The notes under the pieces: model-generated
Databases searched by the model: none
The model's input: the letters and a program-made list of their open reading frames with translations, nothing else
Told to the model about the DNA's origin: nothing
Origin: Pseudomonas taeanensis MS-3
GTDB lineage: Bacteria; Pseudomonadota; Gammaproteobacteria; Pseudomonadales; Pseudomonadaceae
Direction of reading: 5' to 3'
NCBI RefSeq assembly: GCF_000498575.2
Contig: NZ_AWSQ01000004.1
Location: 392,865 to 456,864 of the forward strand
Length of the DNA stretch: 64,000 nucleotides
Shown here: in pieces, positions 1-8,135 of the stretch
Layout: each line of letters begins with the position of its first letter
Position numbering within the stretch: position 1 is the stretch's first letter
Translations under genes and position numbers: made by a program

Positions 1-1031
1 CCTATGTGCCGGCCATGGCCGACGAGGCGATCATGGTGCGCCAGCAGGCGACCATCTTCCTCGCCGGCCCGCCGCTGGTGAAGGCCGCCACCGGTGAGGT
101 GGTCAGTGCCGAGGACCTTGGCGGCGCCGACGTGCACTGCAAGACCTCAGGGGTGGCCGACCACTACGCTGAGAACGACGATCACGCCCTGGCCCTGGCC
201 CGCCGCAGCATCGCCAACCTCAACTGGCGCAAGCTCGGCGTGCTCAACAACCGCGAGCCGATCGCCCCGCTGTATGACAGCGAGGAGCTGTACGGAGTGA
301 TTCCGGCCGATGCCAAGCAGCCCTTCGATGTGCGCGAGGTGATCGCCCGCATCGTCGACGGCTCGGTGTTCGATGAGTTCAAGGCGCTGTTCGGTGCCAC
401 CCTGGTTTGCGGCTTCGCCCATATCCAGGGCTACCCGGTTGCGATCCTTGCCAATAACGGGATCTTGTTCGCCGAATCCGCGCAGAAAGGCGCGCATTTC
501 ATCGAACTAGCCTGCCAGCGCGGCATCCCCCTGCTGTTTCTGCAGAACATCACTGGTTTCATGGTCGGACAGAAGTACGAAGCAGGCGGTATTGCCAAGC
601 ACGGCGCCAAACTGGTCAACGCAGTGGCCTGCGCCAAGGTGCCGAAGTTCACTGTGATCATTGGCGGCAGCTTCGGCGCTGGCAACTACGGCATGTGCGG
701 CCGCGCCTACGACCCGCGTTTTCTATGGATGTGGCCGAACGCGCGGATCGGCGTGATGGGCGCCGAGCAGGCCGCCGGCGTCCTGGTGCAGGTCAAGCAC
801 GAGCAGGCGGCACGCGCCGGCCACGACTTCTCCGCCGAGGAAGAAGCCAAGCTCAAGCAGCCGATCCTCGAACAGTACGAGCGTCAGGGCCACCCCTACT
901 ACTCCAGCGCCCGGCTGTGGGACGACGGCGTCATCGACCCGGCGCAGACCCGCGACGTGCTCGGCCTGGCGTTGTCCGCCAGCCTCAACGCACCGATCGA
1001 GCCGACCAGCTTTGGTGTGTTCCGCATGTAA
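1..1031 (+). CDS. liuB: Methylcrotonoyl-CoA carboxylase carboxyltransferase (beta) subunit, 3' part
   Basis: This is the carboxyltransferase subunit of 3-methylcrotonyl-CoA carboxylase, which transfers CO2 from biotin to 3-methylcrotonyl-CoA in leucine catabolism. The reading frame is already open at the window edge, so only about the last 343 residues are present. Visible family features are the stretch GIPLLFLQNITGFMVG near residue 175 of this fragment and the glycine-rich GGSFGAGNYGMCGRAYDPRF, both typical of the acyl-CoA carboxyltransferase fold. The gene is followed by liuC, liuD and liuE in the same direction, which fixes its role as the leucine enzyme rather than a propionyl-CoA carboxylase. 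A REP palindrome separates it from liuC. The N-terminus and promoter lie outside the window. Confidence 0.95.
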   Translation, partial: YVPAMADEAIMVRQQATIFLAGPPLVKAATGEVVSAEDLGGADVHCKTSGVADHYAENDDHALALARRSIANLNWRKLGVLNNREPIAPLYDSEELYGVIPADAKQPFDVREVIARIVDGSVFDEFKALFGATLVCGFAHIQGYPVAILANNGILFAESAQKGAHFIELACQRGIPLLFLQNITGFMVGQKYEAGGIAKHGAKLVNAVACAKVPKFTVIIGGSFGAGNYGMCGRAYDPRFLWMWPNARIGVMGAEQAAGVLVQVKHEQAARAGHDFSAEEEAKLKQPILEQYERQGHPYYSSARLWDDGVIDPAQTRDVLGLALSASLNAPIEPTSFGVFRM

Positions 1032-1056
1032 GGCCTTCGTTGATGCAGATACAGCC

Positions 1057-1120
1057 TGTAGGAGCCAGCTTGCTGGCGATGCTTTCCCTGCAGCTGATCG
1101 CCAGCAAGCTGGCTCCTACA
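1057..1120. repeat. REP doublet (inverted pair) between liuB and liuC
   Basis: The left arm TGTAGGAGCCAGCTTGCTGG (continuing CGAT, 1057-1080) and the right arm at 1097-1120 are perfect 24-bp reverse complements around a 16-nt spacer. The sequence is the common Pseudomonas 'GTAGGAGC' REP family in head-to-head (REPIN) arrangement. It lies in the intergenic space of the liu operon and could act as an mRNA-stabilising hairpin. A near-identical element lies inside liuD. Confidence 0.92.
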
Positions 1121-1160
1121 AAAGAGCGGCCCCAGGCTCGATAACATTTCAGGTATCTCG

Positions 1161-1958
1161 ATGAGCACTTTCCAGACCATCCAACTCGATAAAGACCCGC
1201 GCGGCGTCGCCACCCTCTGGCTAAACCGCCCGGACAAGAACAACGCCTTCAACGCCGAGATGATCCGTGAGCTGATCCTCGCCCTGGATCAGGTACAGGC
1301 CGACAAGGATCTGCGCTTCCTCCTGCTGCGTGGGCGCGGCAAGCATTTCTCGGCTGGCGCCGATTTGGCCTGGATGCAGCAGTCCGCCGCGCTGGATTAC
1401 AACGCCAACCTGGCCGACTCGCGCGAACTGGCCGAGTTGATGCACAACCTGTATCAGCTGAAGATTCCCAGCCTGGCTGTGGTGCAGGGTGCGGCCTTCG
1501 GCGGCGCGCTGGGCCTGATCGCCTGCTGCGACATGGCCATCGGCGCCAGCGATGCGCAACTGTGCCTGTCCGAGGTGCGCATCGGTCTGGCCCCGGCGGT
1601 GATCAGCCCATTCGTCGTGCAGGCCATCGGCGAACGCGCGGCGCGGCGTTATGCCTTGACTGCCGAGCGTTTCAGCGGCGAGCGTGCCCAACAATTAGGC
1701 CTGCTGGCCGAATGCTACCCGGCCGAGGAACTCGACCAGGCGACCGCTGCCTGGACCGACAACCTGCTGCTCAATAGCCCGCAGGCCATGCAGGCCAGCA
1801 AAAACCTGCTCAGAGAAGTTGGCAGTGGCGTGCTCACCCCAGCCTTGCGCCGTTACACCGAGAACGCCATCGCCCGTATCCGCGTCAGCCCGGAGGGCCA
1901 GGAAGGCCTGCGCGCTTTCCTCGACAAACGCAAACCCAGCTGGCAGGAGCAACAATGA
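1161..1958 (+). CDS. liuC: 3-methylglutaconyl-CoA hydratase (enoyl-CoA hydratase family)
   Basis: A 265-residue crotonase-fold protein that hydrates 3-methylglutaconyl-CoA to HMG-CoA, the fourth leucine-degradation step. The crotonase signature is visible: the oxyanion-hole segment GKHFSAGADLAWM near residue 60 and QGAAFGGALGLIACCDMAI near residues 112-130. The length is normal for the family. Position between the two carboxylase subunits matches the liuB-liuC-liuD order of P. aeruginosa. The start ATG lies 40 nt after the REP doublet. The last 33 nt of its coding sequence recur, diverged, about 86 bp downstream, just before liuD. A homologous enzyme also exists in the acyclic terpene (atu) pathway, but the neighbours argue for leucine. 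Confidence 0.93.
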   Translation: MSTFQTIQLDKDPRGVATLWLNRPDKNNAFNAEMIRELILALDQVQADKDLRFLLLRGRGKHFSAGADLAWMQQSAALDYNANLADSRELAELMHNLYQLKIPSLAVVQGAAFGGALGLIACCDMAIGASDAQLCLSEVRIGLAPAVISPFVVQAIGERAARRYALTAERFSGERAQQLGLLAECYPAEELDQATAAWTDNLLLNSPQAMQASKNLLREVGSGVLTPALRRYTENAIARIRVSPEGQEGLRAFLDKRKPSWQEQQ

Positions 1959-2005
1959 CTATTCCTTGCGATCTAGTGCTCCATACCGTTCAGCGCGGCA
2001 GCTGG

Positions 2006-2038
2006 CTCGCTAAACGCCAATCCCTCCGGCAGGAGCAA
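2006..2038 (+). repeat. Diverged tandem copy of the 3' end of liuC
   Basis: These 33 nt match liuC positions 1920-1952 at 26 of 33 bases, both ending in GGCAGGAGCAA. Translated in the matching frame the copy reads WLAKRQSLRQEQ-stop, against FLDKRKPSWQEQQ-stop at the end of liuC. It looks like a decayed tandem duplication that now supplies the AGGAG ribosome-binding site of liuD. Confidence 0.65.
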
Positions 2039-2043
2039 TAAGC

Positions 2044-4038
2044 ATGAGCAAGCACATCGATACTCTGCTGGTGGCAAACCGCGGTGAAATCGCCTGCCGG
2101 GTGATGCACAGCGCCAAGGCCATGGGCATCAAGACCGTGGCGGTACACAGCGCCATCGACCGTAACGCCCGCCATGTGCGCGAGGCCGATATCGCCATCG
2201 ACCTGGGCGGCGCCAAGCCAGCGGACAGTTACCTGCGCATCGACGCGCTGATCGAAGCGGCCCGGGCCAGCGGCGCCCAGGCCATCCATCCCGGCTACGG
2301 CTTTCTCTCGGAGAACGCCGGTTTTGCCCGCGCCATTGAATCCGCCGGGCTGATCTTTCTCGGCCCGCCCGCCAGCGCCATCGACGCCATGGGCAGCAAA
2401 TCCGCGGCCAAAGCACTGATGGACGCCGCCGGCGTGCCGCTGGTGCCCGGCTACCACGGCGAGGCGCAGGATCTGGAGACTTTCCGCGCCGCGTCTGAAG
2501 TCATCGGCTACCCGGTATTGCTCAAGGCCACCGCCGGTGGCGGCGGCAAGGGCATGAAGGTGGTCGAGCGCGAGAGCGAACTGGCCGAAGCCCTGGCCAG
2601 CGCCCAGCGCGAGGCAAAGTCGTCGTTCGGCGACTCGCGCATGCTGGTGGAGAAATACGTACTCAAGCCGCGCCACGTGGAGATCCAGGTGTTCGCCGAC
2701 CAGCACGGCCACTGCCTGTACCTGAACGAGCGCGACTGCTCGATCCAGCGCCGCCACCAGAAGGTGGTCGAGGAAGCGCCGGCACCGGGCCTCACCCCCG
2801 AGCTGCGCCGCGCCATGGGTGAGGCGGCGGTCAAGGCCGCGCAAGCCATCGGCTATGTCGGCGCCGGCACCGTGGAATTTCTGCTGGATGAACGCGGCGA
2901 CTTCTTCTTCATGGAGATGAACACCCGCCTGCAGGTCGAGCACCCGGTCACCGAGGCCATCACCGGCCTGGATCTGGTCGCATGGCAGATCCGCGTCGCC
3001 CGTGGCGAGGAACTGCCGATCACTCAGCAGCAGGTGCCGCTGATCGGCCATGCCATCGAGGTACGTTTGTATGCCGAGGACCCGGACAACGACTTCCTGC
3101 CGTCCACCGGCACCCTGGCCTTGTACCGCGAGGCCAGCGCTGGCCCAGGCCGCCGGGTGGACACGGGCGTGGCCGAAGGCGACGAGGTGTCGCCCTTCTA
3201 CGACCCGATGCTCGGCAAGCTGATCGCCTGGGGCGACAATCGCGAAGAGGCACGCCTGCGCCTGCTGGCCATGCTCGACGAGACCTGCGTCGGCGGGGTG
3301 AAGACCAACCTGGCGTTTCTGCGTCGTGTGCTGGCCCACCCGGCCTTCGCCGAGGCCGAGCTGGATACCGGCTTTATCCCGCGCTATCAGGCGCAACTGC
3401 TGCCCGAAGCTAGCCCCCTGCCCGACCAATTCTGGCAACTGGCTGGCGAGGCGTTCGTGCAGAGTGAACCGGCCCGGCATACACACGAAGACCCCCATTC
3501 ACCCTGGGCAACCAGCAGTGGCTGGCGCGCCGGCCTGCCCAACGAGCGCTCGATCAGCCTGCTGTGCAATGGCAGCGAGCAGACGGTGAAACTCAATGGC
3601 GACGCCCGCCTGCAAGGCGAAACGCTGTTGTGTAGGAGCCAGCCTGCTGGCGATGGTGTGACTGTGAGCTTGATCGCCAGCAAGCTGGCTCCTACAGAGG
3701 TACTGCGTCGCCACATTGCTATTCGCCAAGGCACTACCCTGTACTTCGAGTGGGATGGCGAGCTGCACGCGGTCAGCCGCGTCGACCCGATCGCCGCCGT
3801 CGAGGCTAGCCATCAGCAGCACGGTGGTCTGACCGCACCGATGAACGGCAGTATAGTGCGCGTGCTGGTCGAGGCCGGCCAACAGGTCGAAGCCGGCACC
3901 GCCCTGGTGGTGCTGGAGGCGATGAAGATGGAACACAGCATCCGCGCCCCGCATGCCGGCACCGTCAAGGCGCTGTATTGCAGCGAAGGCGAGATGGTCG
4001 GCGAAGGCAGCGTGCTGGTGGAGCTGGACGAAGCCTGA
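2044..4038 (+). CDS. liuD: Methylcrotonoyl-CoA carboxylase biotin-containing (alpha) subunit with REP-encoded insertion
   Basis: The biotin carboxylase and carrier subunit that loads CO2 on biotin for LiuB. Order of domains: N-terminal biotin carboxylase (TLLVANRGEIACRV at about 8-21, ATP-grasp loop AGGGGKGM near 165, FMEMNTRLQVEHPVTE near 290), a variable middle segment, and a C-terminal biotinyl domain with EAMKMEHS, where Lys628 is the biotinylation site. At 664 residues it is slightly long for the family. Residues 530-551 (CRSQPAGDGVTVSLIASKLA followed by PT) are translated entirely from a 66-bp REP doublet; because 66 is a multiple of three and no stop is created the frame stays open. 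The insertion lies in the poorly conserved region before the biotinyl domain, so the enzyme is probably functional. Start ATG has AGGAG upstream. Confidence 0.95.
   Translation: MSKHIDTLLVANRGEIACRVMHSAKAMGIKTVAVHSAIDRNARHVREADIAIDLGGAKPADSYLRIDALIEAARASGAQAIHPGYGFLSENAGFARAIESAGLIFLGPPASAIDAMGSKSAAKALMDAAGVPLVPGYHGEAQDLETFRAASEVIGYPVLLKATAGGGGKGMKVVERESELAEALASAQREAKSSFGDSRMLVEKYVLKPRHVEIQVFADQHGHCLYLNERDCSIQRRHQKVVEEAPAPGLTPELRRAMGEAAVKAAQAIGYVGAGTVEFLLDERGDFFFMEMNTRLQVEHPVTEAITGLDLVAWQIRVARGEELPITQQQVPLIGHAIEVRLYAEDPDNDFLPSTGTLALYREASAGPGRRVDTGVAEGDEVSPFYDPMLGKLIAWGDNREEARLRLLAMLDETCVGGVKTNLAFLRRVLAHPAFAEAELDTGFIPRYQAQLLPEASPLPDQFWQLAGEAFVQSEPARHTHEDPHSPWATSSGWRAGLPNERSISLLCNGSEQTVKLNGDARLQGETLLCRSQPAGDGVTVSLIASKLAPTEVLRRHIAIRQGTTLYFEWDGELHAVSRVDPIAAVEASHQQHGGLTAPMNGSIVRVLVEAGQQVEAGTALVVLEAMKMEHSIRAPHAGTVKALYCSEGEMVGEGSVLVELDEA
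3631..3696. repeat. REP doublet inserted in frame within liuD
   Basis: Arms at 3631-3654 and 3673-3696 are inverted repeats of the same 24-mer as the liuB-liuC element, with one mismatch (AGCCTGCTGG against AGCTTGCTGG) and an 18-nt centre. The whole 66 bp is translated as part of LiuD (residues 530-551) without a stop codon or frameshift. Confidence 0.92.
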
Positions 4039-4071
4039 CGGCTCGGCGCTGTCGAATGCTGAGTTGACTGC

Positions 4072-4141
4072 GTAGGATGGGTTGAGCGAAGCGACACCGA
4101 TCAACCGCGCGATGGGTGTCGCGGGGCCCAATCCATCCTAC
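4072..4141. repeat. Intergenic inverted repeat, GTAGGATGG family
   Basis: GTAGGATGG (4072-4080) pairs with CCATCCTAC (4133-4141), with an inner partial pairing between AGCGACACC and GGTGTCGC. It is an intergenic element downstream of liuD of the type often seen in Pseudomonas. A related copy lies at 6591-6683. Confidence 0.75.
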
Positions 4142-4169
4142 CGTCTATCGCTACAGCAGTCCTCACGTC

Positions 4170-4225
4170 GCCCGGATGCAATCCGGGATTGACCAGGTAT
4201 GTTTGCTCCCGGATTGCATTCGGGC
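4170..4225. repeat. Intergenic inverted repeat, GCCCGGAT family
   Basis: GCCCGGATGCAATCCGGGA (4170-4188) pairs with its reverse complement at 4207-4225 with one mismatch. It sits immediately upstream of the liuE ribosome-binding site. The same family recurs as a perfect palindrome at 5319-5369. Confidence 0.85.
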
Positions 4226-4246
4226 CACCCCTACAGAGAAGTGCAT

Positions 4247-5155
4247 ATGAACCTCCCCAAACAGGTGCGTCTGGTCGAAGTCGGCCCGCGCGACGGCCTG
4301 CAAAACGAGCAACAACCGATCAGCGTGGCCGACAAGGTACGCCTGGTCGATGACCTGTCCGCCGCCGGCCTCTCCTATATCGAAGTCGGCAGCTTCGTCT
4401 CGCCCAAATGGGTGCCGCAGATGGCCGGCAGCGAACTGGTGTTCGCACAGATCAAGCAACGCCCTGGCGTCACCTACGCCGGGCTGACCCCCAACCTGAA
4501 AGGTTTCGAAGCCGCACTGCAGGCCGGGGTCAGGGAAGTCGCGGTATTCGCCGCCGCAAGCGAAGCCTTCTCGCAGAAGAATATCAACTGTTCGATCGAC
4601 GAGAGCCTGCAGCGTTTCGTGCCGCTGATGGACGCCGCCAAGCTGCACGACATCCGCGTGCGCGGCTACGTCTCCTGCGTGCTCGGCTGCCCCTATGAAG
4701 GCGCTGTTGCGCCTGAACAAGTCGCCAGTGTGGCCCGGGAGCTGTTCGCCATGGGCTGTTACGAGGTATCCCTCGGCGACACCATCGGCACCGGCACCGC
4801 CGGCGCTACGCGTAGATTGATCGAAGTGGTCGGCCGCGACATCCCACGTGACAAGCTGGCCGGACACTTTCACGACACTTACGGTCAGGCCCTGGCGAAT
4901 GTCTATGCCAGCCTGCTGGAAGGTATCGCCGTATTCGACAGCTCGGTCGCCGGCCTAGGCGGGTGTCCCTATGCCAAGGGCGCAACCGGTAATATCGCGA
5001 CCGAGGACGTGCTGTATTTGCTCAATGGCTTGGGAATCGAAACCGGCATCGACATGGAGCAGTTGATCGCCGCCGGTCAGCGCATCTGCACGGTGCTCGG
5101 CAAGCAGAATGGCTCGCGAGTCGCCCGCGCCCGCCTGGCTCAGGCATCCGCCTGA
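4247..5155 (+). CDS. liuE: Hydroxymethylglutaryl-CoA lyase
   Basis: Cleaves HMG-CoA to acetoacetate and acetyl-CoA, the last leucine-specific step. The 302-residue product has the HMGL-like TIM-barrel motifs: VEVGPRDGLQNE at about 11-22, the metal-binding HFHDTYGQALAN near 205, and the signature GLGGCPYAKGATGN near 240 with the catalytic Cys. The reading frame stays open upstream to 4199, but that extension lies in the repeat; the ATG at 4247 has AGAAG six bases upstream and gives the family-typical N-terminus. A weak hairpin with CTTTTT lies near 5186-5207 and may end the operon. The acetoacetate produced is handled by the neighbouring CoA-transferase and AacS. Confidence 0.95.
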   Translation: MNLPKQVRLVEVGPRDGLQNEQQPISVADKVRLVDDLSAAGLSYIEVGSFVSPKWVPQMAGSELVFAQIKQRPGVTYAGLTPNLKGFEAALQAGVREVAVFAAASEAFSQKNINCSIDESLQRFVPLMDAAKLHDIRVRGYVSCVLGCPYEGAVAPEQVASVARELFAMGCYEVSLGDTIGTGTAGATRRLIEVVGRDIPRDKLAGHFHDTYGQALANVYASLLEGIAVFDSSVAGLGGCPYAKGATGNIATEDVLYLLNGLGIETGIDMEQLIAAGQRICTVLGKQNGSRVARARLAQASA

Positions 5156-5273
5156 CATCAGTCAAGCACCCGCCTAGCAGTGGTCAGCCTGCACTGCGGC
5201 TCTTTTTCCTCGCCACCCCGCCTCTCCTGCAGAACACAGGCAAGGCTGATGACCGACTCCCCCGCCCGCCACT

Positions 5274-5312
5274 AAAAACGCCGGCTCCTTCTGTTGTTGA
5301 AGGGCCGGCGTT
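5274..5312 (-). terminator. Rho-independent terminator of the CoA-transferase/thiolase operon
   Basis: The arms AACGCCGGC (5277-5285) and GCCGGCGTT (5304-5312) form a stem that, read on the minus strand, is followed by a run of T (CGTTTTTAG). It therefore ends transcription coming from the thiolase gene. Confidence 0.75.
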
Positions 5313-5318
5313 CGGCGG

Positions 5319-5369
5319 TAGCCCGGATGAAATCCGGGATAGGCAATTTCCCGGATTTCATCCGGGCTA
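5319..5369. repeat. Perfect 21-bp inverted repeat, GCCCGGAT family
   Basis: TAGCCCGGATGAAATCCGGG plus A (5319-5339) and its exact reverse complement (5349-5369) are separated by 9 nt. The element lies between the thiolase stop codon and the terminator. Confidence 0.88.
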
Positions 5370-5374
5370 CGTCC

Positions 5375-6556
5375 TTATGCTCGTTCGATCGCCATGGCCA
5401 CGCCCTGACCGCCACCGATGCACAGGGTGGCCAGGCCTTTCTTGGCATCACGCTTGATCATCTCGTGCAGCAGGGTCACCAGTACCCGGCAGCCGGAGGC
5501 GCCGATCGGGTGGCCGAGGGCGATGGCACCGCCGTTGACGTTGACCTTGCTGGCATCCCAACCCAGTTCCTGGCCGACCGCCAGGGCCTGGGCGGCAAAG
5601 GCTTCATTGGCTTCGATCAGGTCCAGCTGCTCCAGACTCCACTCGGCCTTCTCCAGGCAGCGGCGAGTTGCGGACACAGGGCCGATGCCCATGATCGCCG
5701 GGTCGACGCCGGCATTGGCGTAACCGGCGATGCGCGCCAGTACCGGCAGGCCGAGCGCCTGAGCCTTGCTCGCGCTCATCAGCAGCACCGCGGCGGCGCC
5801 GTCGTTGAGGCTGGAAGCGTTGCCGGCGGTGACGCTGCCGTCTTTCTTGAACGCCGGCTTGAGTTTGCCCAGGGATTCGGCGCTGGTGCCGGCGCGCGGC
5901 TGCTCGTCGGTGGCGAAGGCCAGGGGCTCGCCCTTGCGCTGGGCAATCAGGAGCGGGGTGATCTCTTCGACGAAACGCCCGGCTTCGATGGCGGCGCAGG
6001 CTTTCTGTTGCGAGGCCGCGGCGAAGGCGTCTTGCGCCTCACGGGTGATGGCGTACTTGTCCACCAGGTTCTCGGCGGTGATGCCCATGTGGTAGTCGTT
6101 GAAGGCGTCCCACAGTCCATCAGTGATCATGCTGTCGATCAGTTGGGAATGGCCCATGCGCAAACCGGTGCGAGCCTTGGGCATGACATAGGGAGCCAGG
6201 CTCATGTTCTCCATGCCGCCGGCGATGATCACCTCGGCATCGCCGCAGCGGATCGCCTGGGCGCCCAGATGCAGGGCTTTCAGACCCGAGCCGCAGACCT
6301 TGTTGAGGGTCAGGGCTGGCACAGCATGGGGCAGGCCGGCCTTGATCGCAGCCTGACGTGCGGTGTTCTGCCCTGCGCCAGCGGTCAGTACGTGGCCGAG
6401 GATCACTTCGTCGACCTCGGCTCCATTCAGATCGGTTTGCGCAAGCAGCTGGCGGATCACCGCAGCGCCCAGTTCGGTGGCAGGAATGCCCGCCAGCGCG
6501 CCCTGGAAGCTGCCGATGGCGGTGCGGGTGGCGGCGACGATAACGACTTCTTGCAT
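5375..6556 (-). CDS. atoB: Acetyl-CoA acetyltransferase (thiolase)
   Basis: A biosynthetic/degradative thiolase that interconverts acetoacetyl-CoA and two acetyl-CoA. The 393-residue length is standard. Catalytic residues are visible: nucleophile Cys88 in LNKVCGSGLKA, the histidine in NGGAIALGHPIGASG near 348, and the second Cys in TLCIGGGQG near 378. It is the last gene of the minus-strand unit after the two CoA-transferase subunits, separated from them by about 190 bp that contain a repeat. Together with the CoA-transferase it converts acetoacetate to acetyl-CoA. In P. aeruginosa the equivalent locus is annotated atoB and lies beside dhcAB. Confidence 0.95.
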   Translation of the reverse strand: MQEVVIVAATRTAIGSFQGALAGIPATELGAAVIRQLLAQTDLNGAEVDEVILGHVLTAGAGQNTARQAAIKAGLPHAVPALTLNKVCGSGLKALHLGAQAIRCGDAEVIIAGGMENMSLAPYVMPKARTGLRMGHSQLIDSMITDGLWDAFNDYHMGITAENLVDKYAITREAQDAFAAASQQKACAAIEAGRFVEEITPLLIAQRKGEPLAFATDEQPRAGTSAESLGKLKPAFKKDGSVTAGNASSLNDGAAAVLLMSASKAQALGLPVLARIAGYANAGVDPAIMGIGPVSATRRCLEKAEWSLEQLDLIEANEAFAAQALAVGQELGWDASKVNVNGGAIALGHPIGASGCRVLVTLLHEMIKRDAKKGLATLCIGGGQGVAMAIERA

Positions 6557-6590
6557 GTTTGATACTCCTAGCGAGGTAGCGCCTGGGCCC

Positions 6591-6683
6591 TAGGTTGGCG
6601 TTGAGCGAAGCGATACCAACAAACCGGGGACGGATGACGATGGGTGTCACTTCGCTCGCGGAACGCCGCCAGCCCCATCCTAC
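6591..6683. repeat. Intergenic imperfect inverted repeat, GTAGGATGG family
   Basis: The left part GTTGAGCGAAGCGATACC and the right part with GGTGTCACTTCGCTC, ending CCCATCCTAC, are imperfect reverse complements and resemble the 4072-4141 element. It lies between the CoA-transferase B gene and the thiolase, so it could form a hairpin within the operon mRNA. Confidence 0.65.
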
Positions 6684-6746
6684 AACGTGGAAAAAACGCT
6701 GCGCAGGAAGCCATGCGTGGTGGCAGCCTGCGCAGCGGGGAGGTAC

Positions 6747-7403
6747 TCAGAAGGTCATTTCGATGACATCGTTCGGCACGATCAACGGGCCTGCGGTCTT
6801 GGCCACGATTTCCTCGACGCTCACCCCAGGCGCGCGCTCGCGCAGAATGAACGTACCATTTTCGATCTCCAGGTAGGCCAGGTCGGTCAGCACCTTGCGG
6901 ATACAACCGCAGCCGGTCAGCGGCAGGCTACAGTGCTTGAGCAACTTGGACTCGCCATCCTTGGAGGCGTGAGTCATGGTGACGATGATGTTGTCGGCAC
7001 CGGCCACCAGGTCCATGGCGCCACCCATACCCTTGATCAGCTTGCCGGGGATCATCCAGGAGGCGATGTTGCCGCTGGCGTCCACCTCGAATGCACCGAG
7101 CACGGTAAGGTCGACGTGACCGCCACGGATCATCGCGAAGGACTCGGCCGAGGAGAAGATCGCGGCGCCCTTGCGGGCGGTGACCGTCTGCTTGCCGGCG
7201 TTGATCATGTCGGCGTCCACTTCCGCTTCACTGGGGAAGGCGCCCATACCGAGCAGGCCATTTTCCGACTGCAGCATCACGTCGATGCCTTCGGGTACGT
7301 AATTGGCCACCAGGGTCGGGATGCCGATGCCCAGGTTGACGTAATAACCATCCTGCAACTCGCGCGCCACGCGCTGAGCCATCTGTTCACGAGTAAGTGC
7401 CAT
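6747..7403 (-). CDS. 3-oxoacid CoA-transferase subunit B (AtoA/ScoB/DhcB type)
   Basis: The 218-residue beta subunit of a class I CoA-transferase. Glu47 in MLQSENGLLGMG is the catalytic glutamate that forms the CoA thioester; NLGIGIPT near 23 and GGHVDLTVLGAFEVD near 113 are further family blocks. It follows subunit A by 33 bp. The substrate may be acetoacetate, which fits the neighbouring liuE, thiolase and aacS, or 3-dehydrocarnitine as shown for the P. aeruginosa DhcAB pair at the equivalent locus. Sequence alone does not decide between them. Confidence 0.93.
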   Translation of the reverse strand: MALTREQMAQRVARELQDGYYVNLGIGIPTLVANYVPEGIDVMLQSENGLLGMGAFPSEAEVDADMINAGKQTVTARKGAAIFSSAESFAMIRGGHVDLTVLGAFEVDASGNIASWMIPGKLIKGMGGAMDLVAGADNIIVTMTHASKDGESKLLKHCSLPLTGCGCIRKVLTDLAYLEIENGTFILRERAPGVSVEEIVAKTAGPLIVPNDVIEMTF

Positions 7404-7436
7404 GAGTGCGTCCTCCTATTCTTCTTGTCGTCGTGG

Positions 7437-8135
7437 TCAGGCGCGCAGGGTGCGCTTTTCGATGCGCTTCTCGAAGCGCCCCTGGATGATGCGGTCGACG
7501 TAGATACCCGGGGTGTGGATCTGGGTCGGATCGAGCTCGCCCGGTTCGACGATTTCCTCCACCTCAACCACGGTAATGCGTCCCGCGGTGGCTACCAGCG
7601 GGTTGAAGTTCTGCGCGGTGTGGCGATAGATCACGTTGCCGAAGTGGTCGGCCTTCCAGCCTTTGACGATGGCGAAGTCGCCGGTGATGGCCGGTTCAAG
7701 GATGTAATGGCGGCCATTGAATTCGCGTGCTTCCTTGCCCTCGGCGACCGGGGTGCCGTAACCGGTGGCGGTGAAAAACGCCGGGATGCCAGCGCCACCG
7801 GCGCGGATTTTCTCGGCCAGGCTGCCTTGCGGGGTCAGCTCGACTTCCAGCTCGCCGTTGAGCAACTGCTGCTCGAACAGCGCATTCTCGCCCACGTAGG
7901 AGGCAATCATCTTGCGGATCTGCCGGTCCTCCAGCAGCACGCCCAGGCCGAAACCATCGACCCCACAGTTGTTCGAGACCACGGTCAGTCCGCGAACACC
8001 AAGGCGGCGGATCTCGGCGATCAGATTTTCCGGAATCCCACACAGGCCGAAGCCGCCGGCCAGAATGGTCATGTTGTCGGTCAGCCCGGCCAGGGCCTCC
8101 TCGTAACTGCCTACACGCTTGTCGAGTCCACTCAT
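7437..8135 (-). CDS. 3-oxoacid CoA-transferase subunit A (AtoD/ScoA/DhcA type)
   Basis: The 232-residue alpha subunit of the class I CoA-transferase. The N-terminal glycine-rich CoA-binding segment TILAGGFGLCGIPENLI lies near residue 25, followed by LTVVSNNCGVDGFGLG. It is the first gene of the minus-strand unit and is divergent from a LysR gene, a usual arrangement for local control. It must pair with the downstream subunit B to be active. As for subunit B, acetoacetate and dehydrocarnitine are both plausible acceptors. Confidence 0.93.
   Translation of the reverse strand: MSGLDKRVGSYEEALAGLTDNMTILAGGFGLCGIPENLIAEIRRLGVRGLTVVSNNCGVDGFGLGVLLEDRQIRKMIASYVGENALFEQQLLNGELEVELTPQGSLAEKIRAGGAGIPAFFTATGYGTPVAEGKEAREFNGRHYILEPAITGDFAIVKGWKADHFGNVIYRHTAQNFNPLVATAGRITVVEVEEIVEPGELDPTQIHTPGIYVDRIIQGRFEKRIEKRTLRA

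Noticed and set aside
1990..3498. 502-codon open frame antisense to liuD
   Set aside because: Shadow of GC-rich third-position bias; liuD has full family motifs on the other strand.
5294..6562. 422-codon plus-strand frame over the thiolase gene
   Set aside because: Antisense shadow of atoB; includes the palindrome and terminator.
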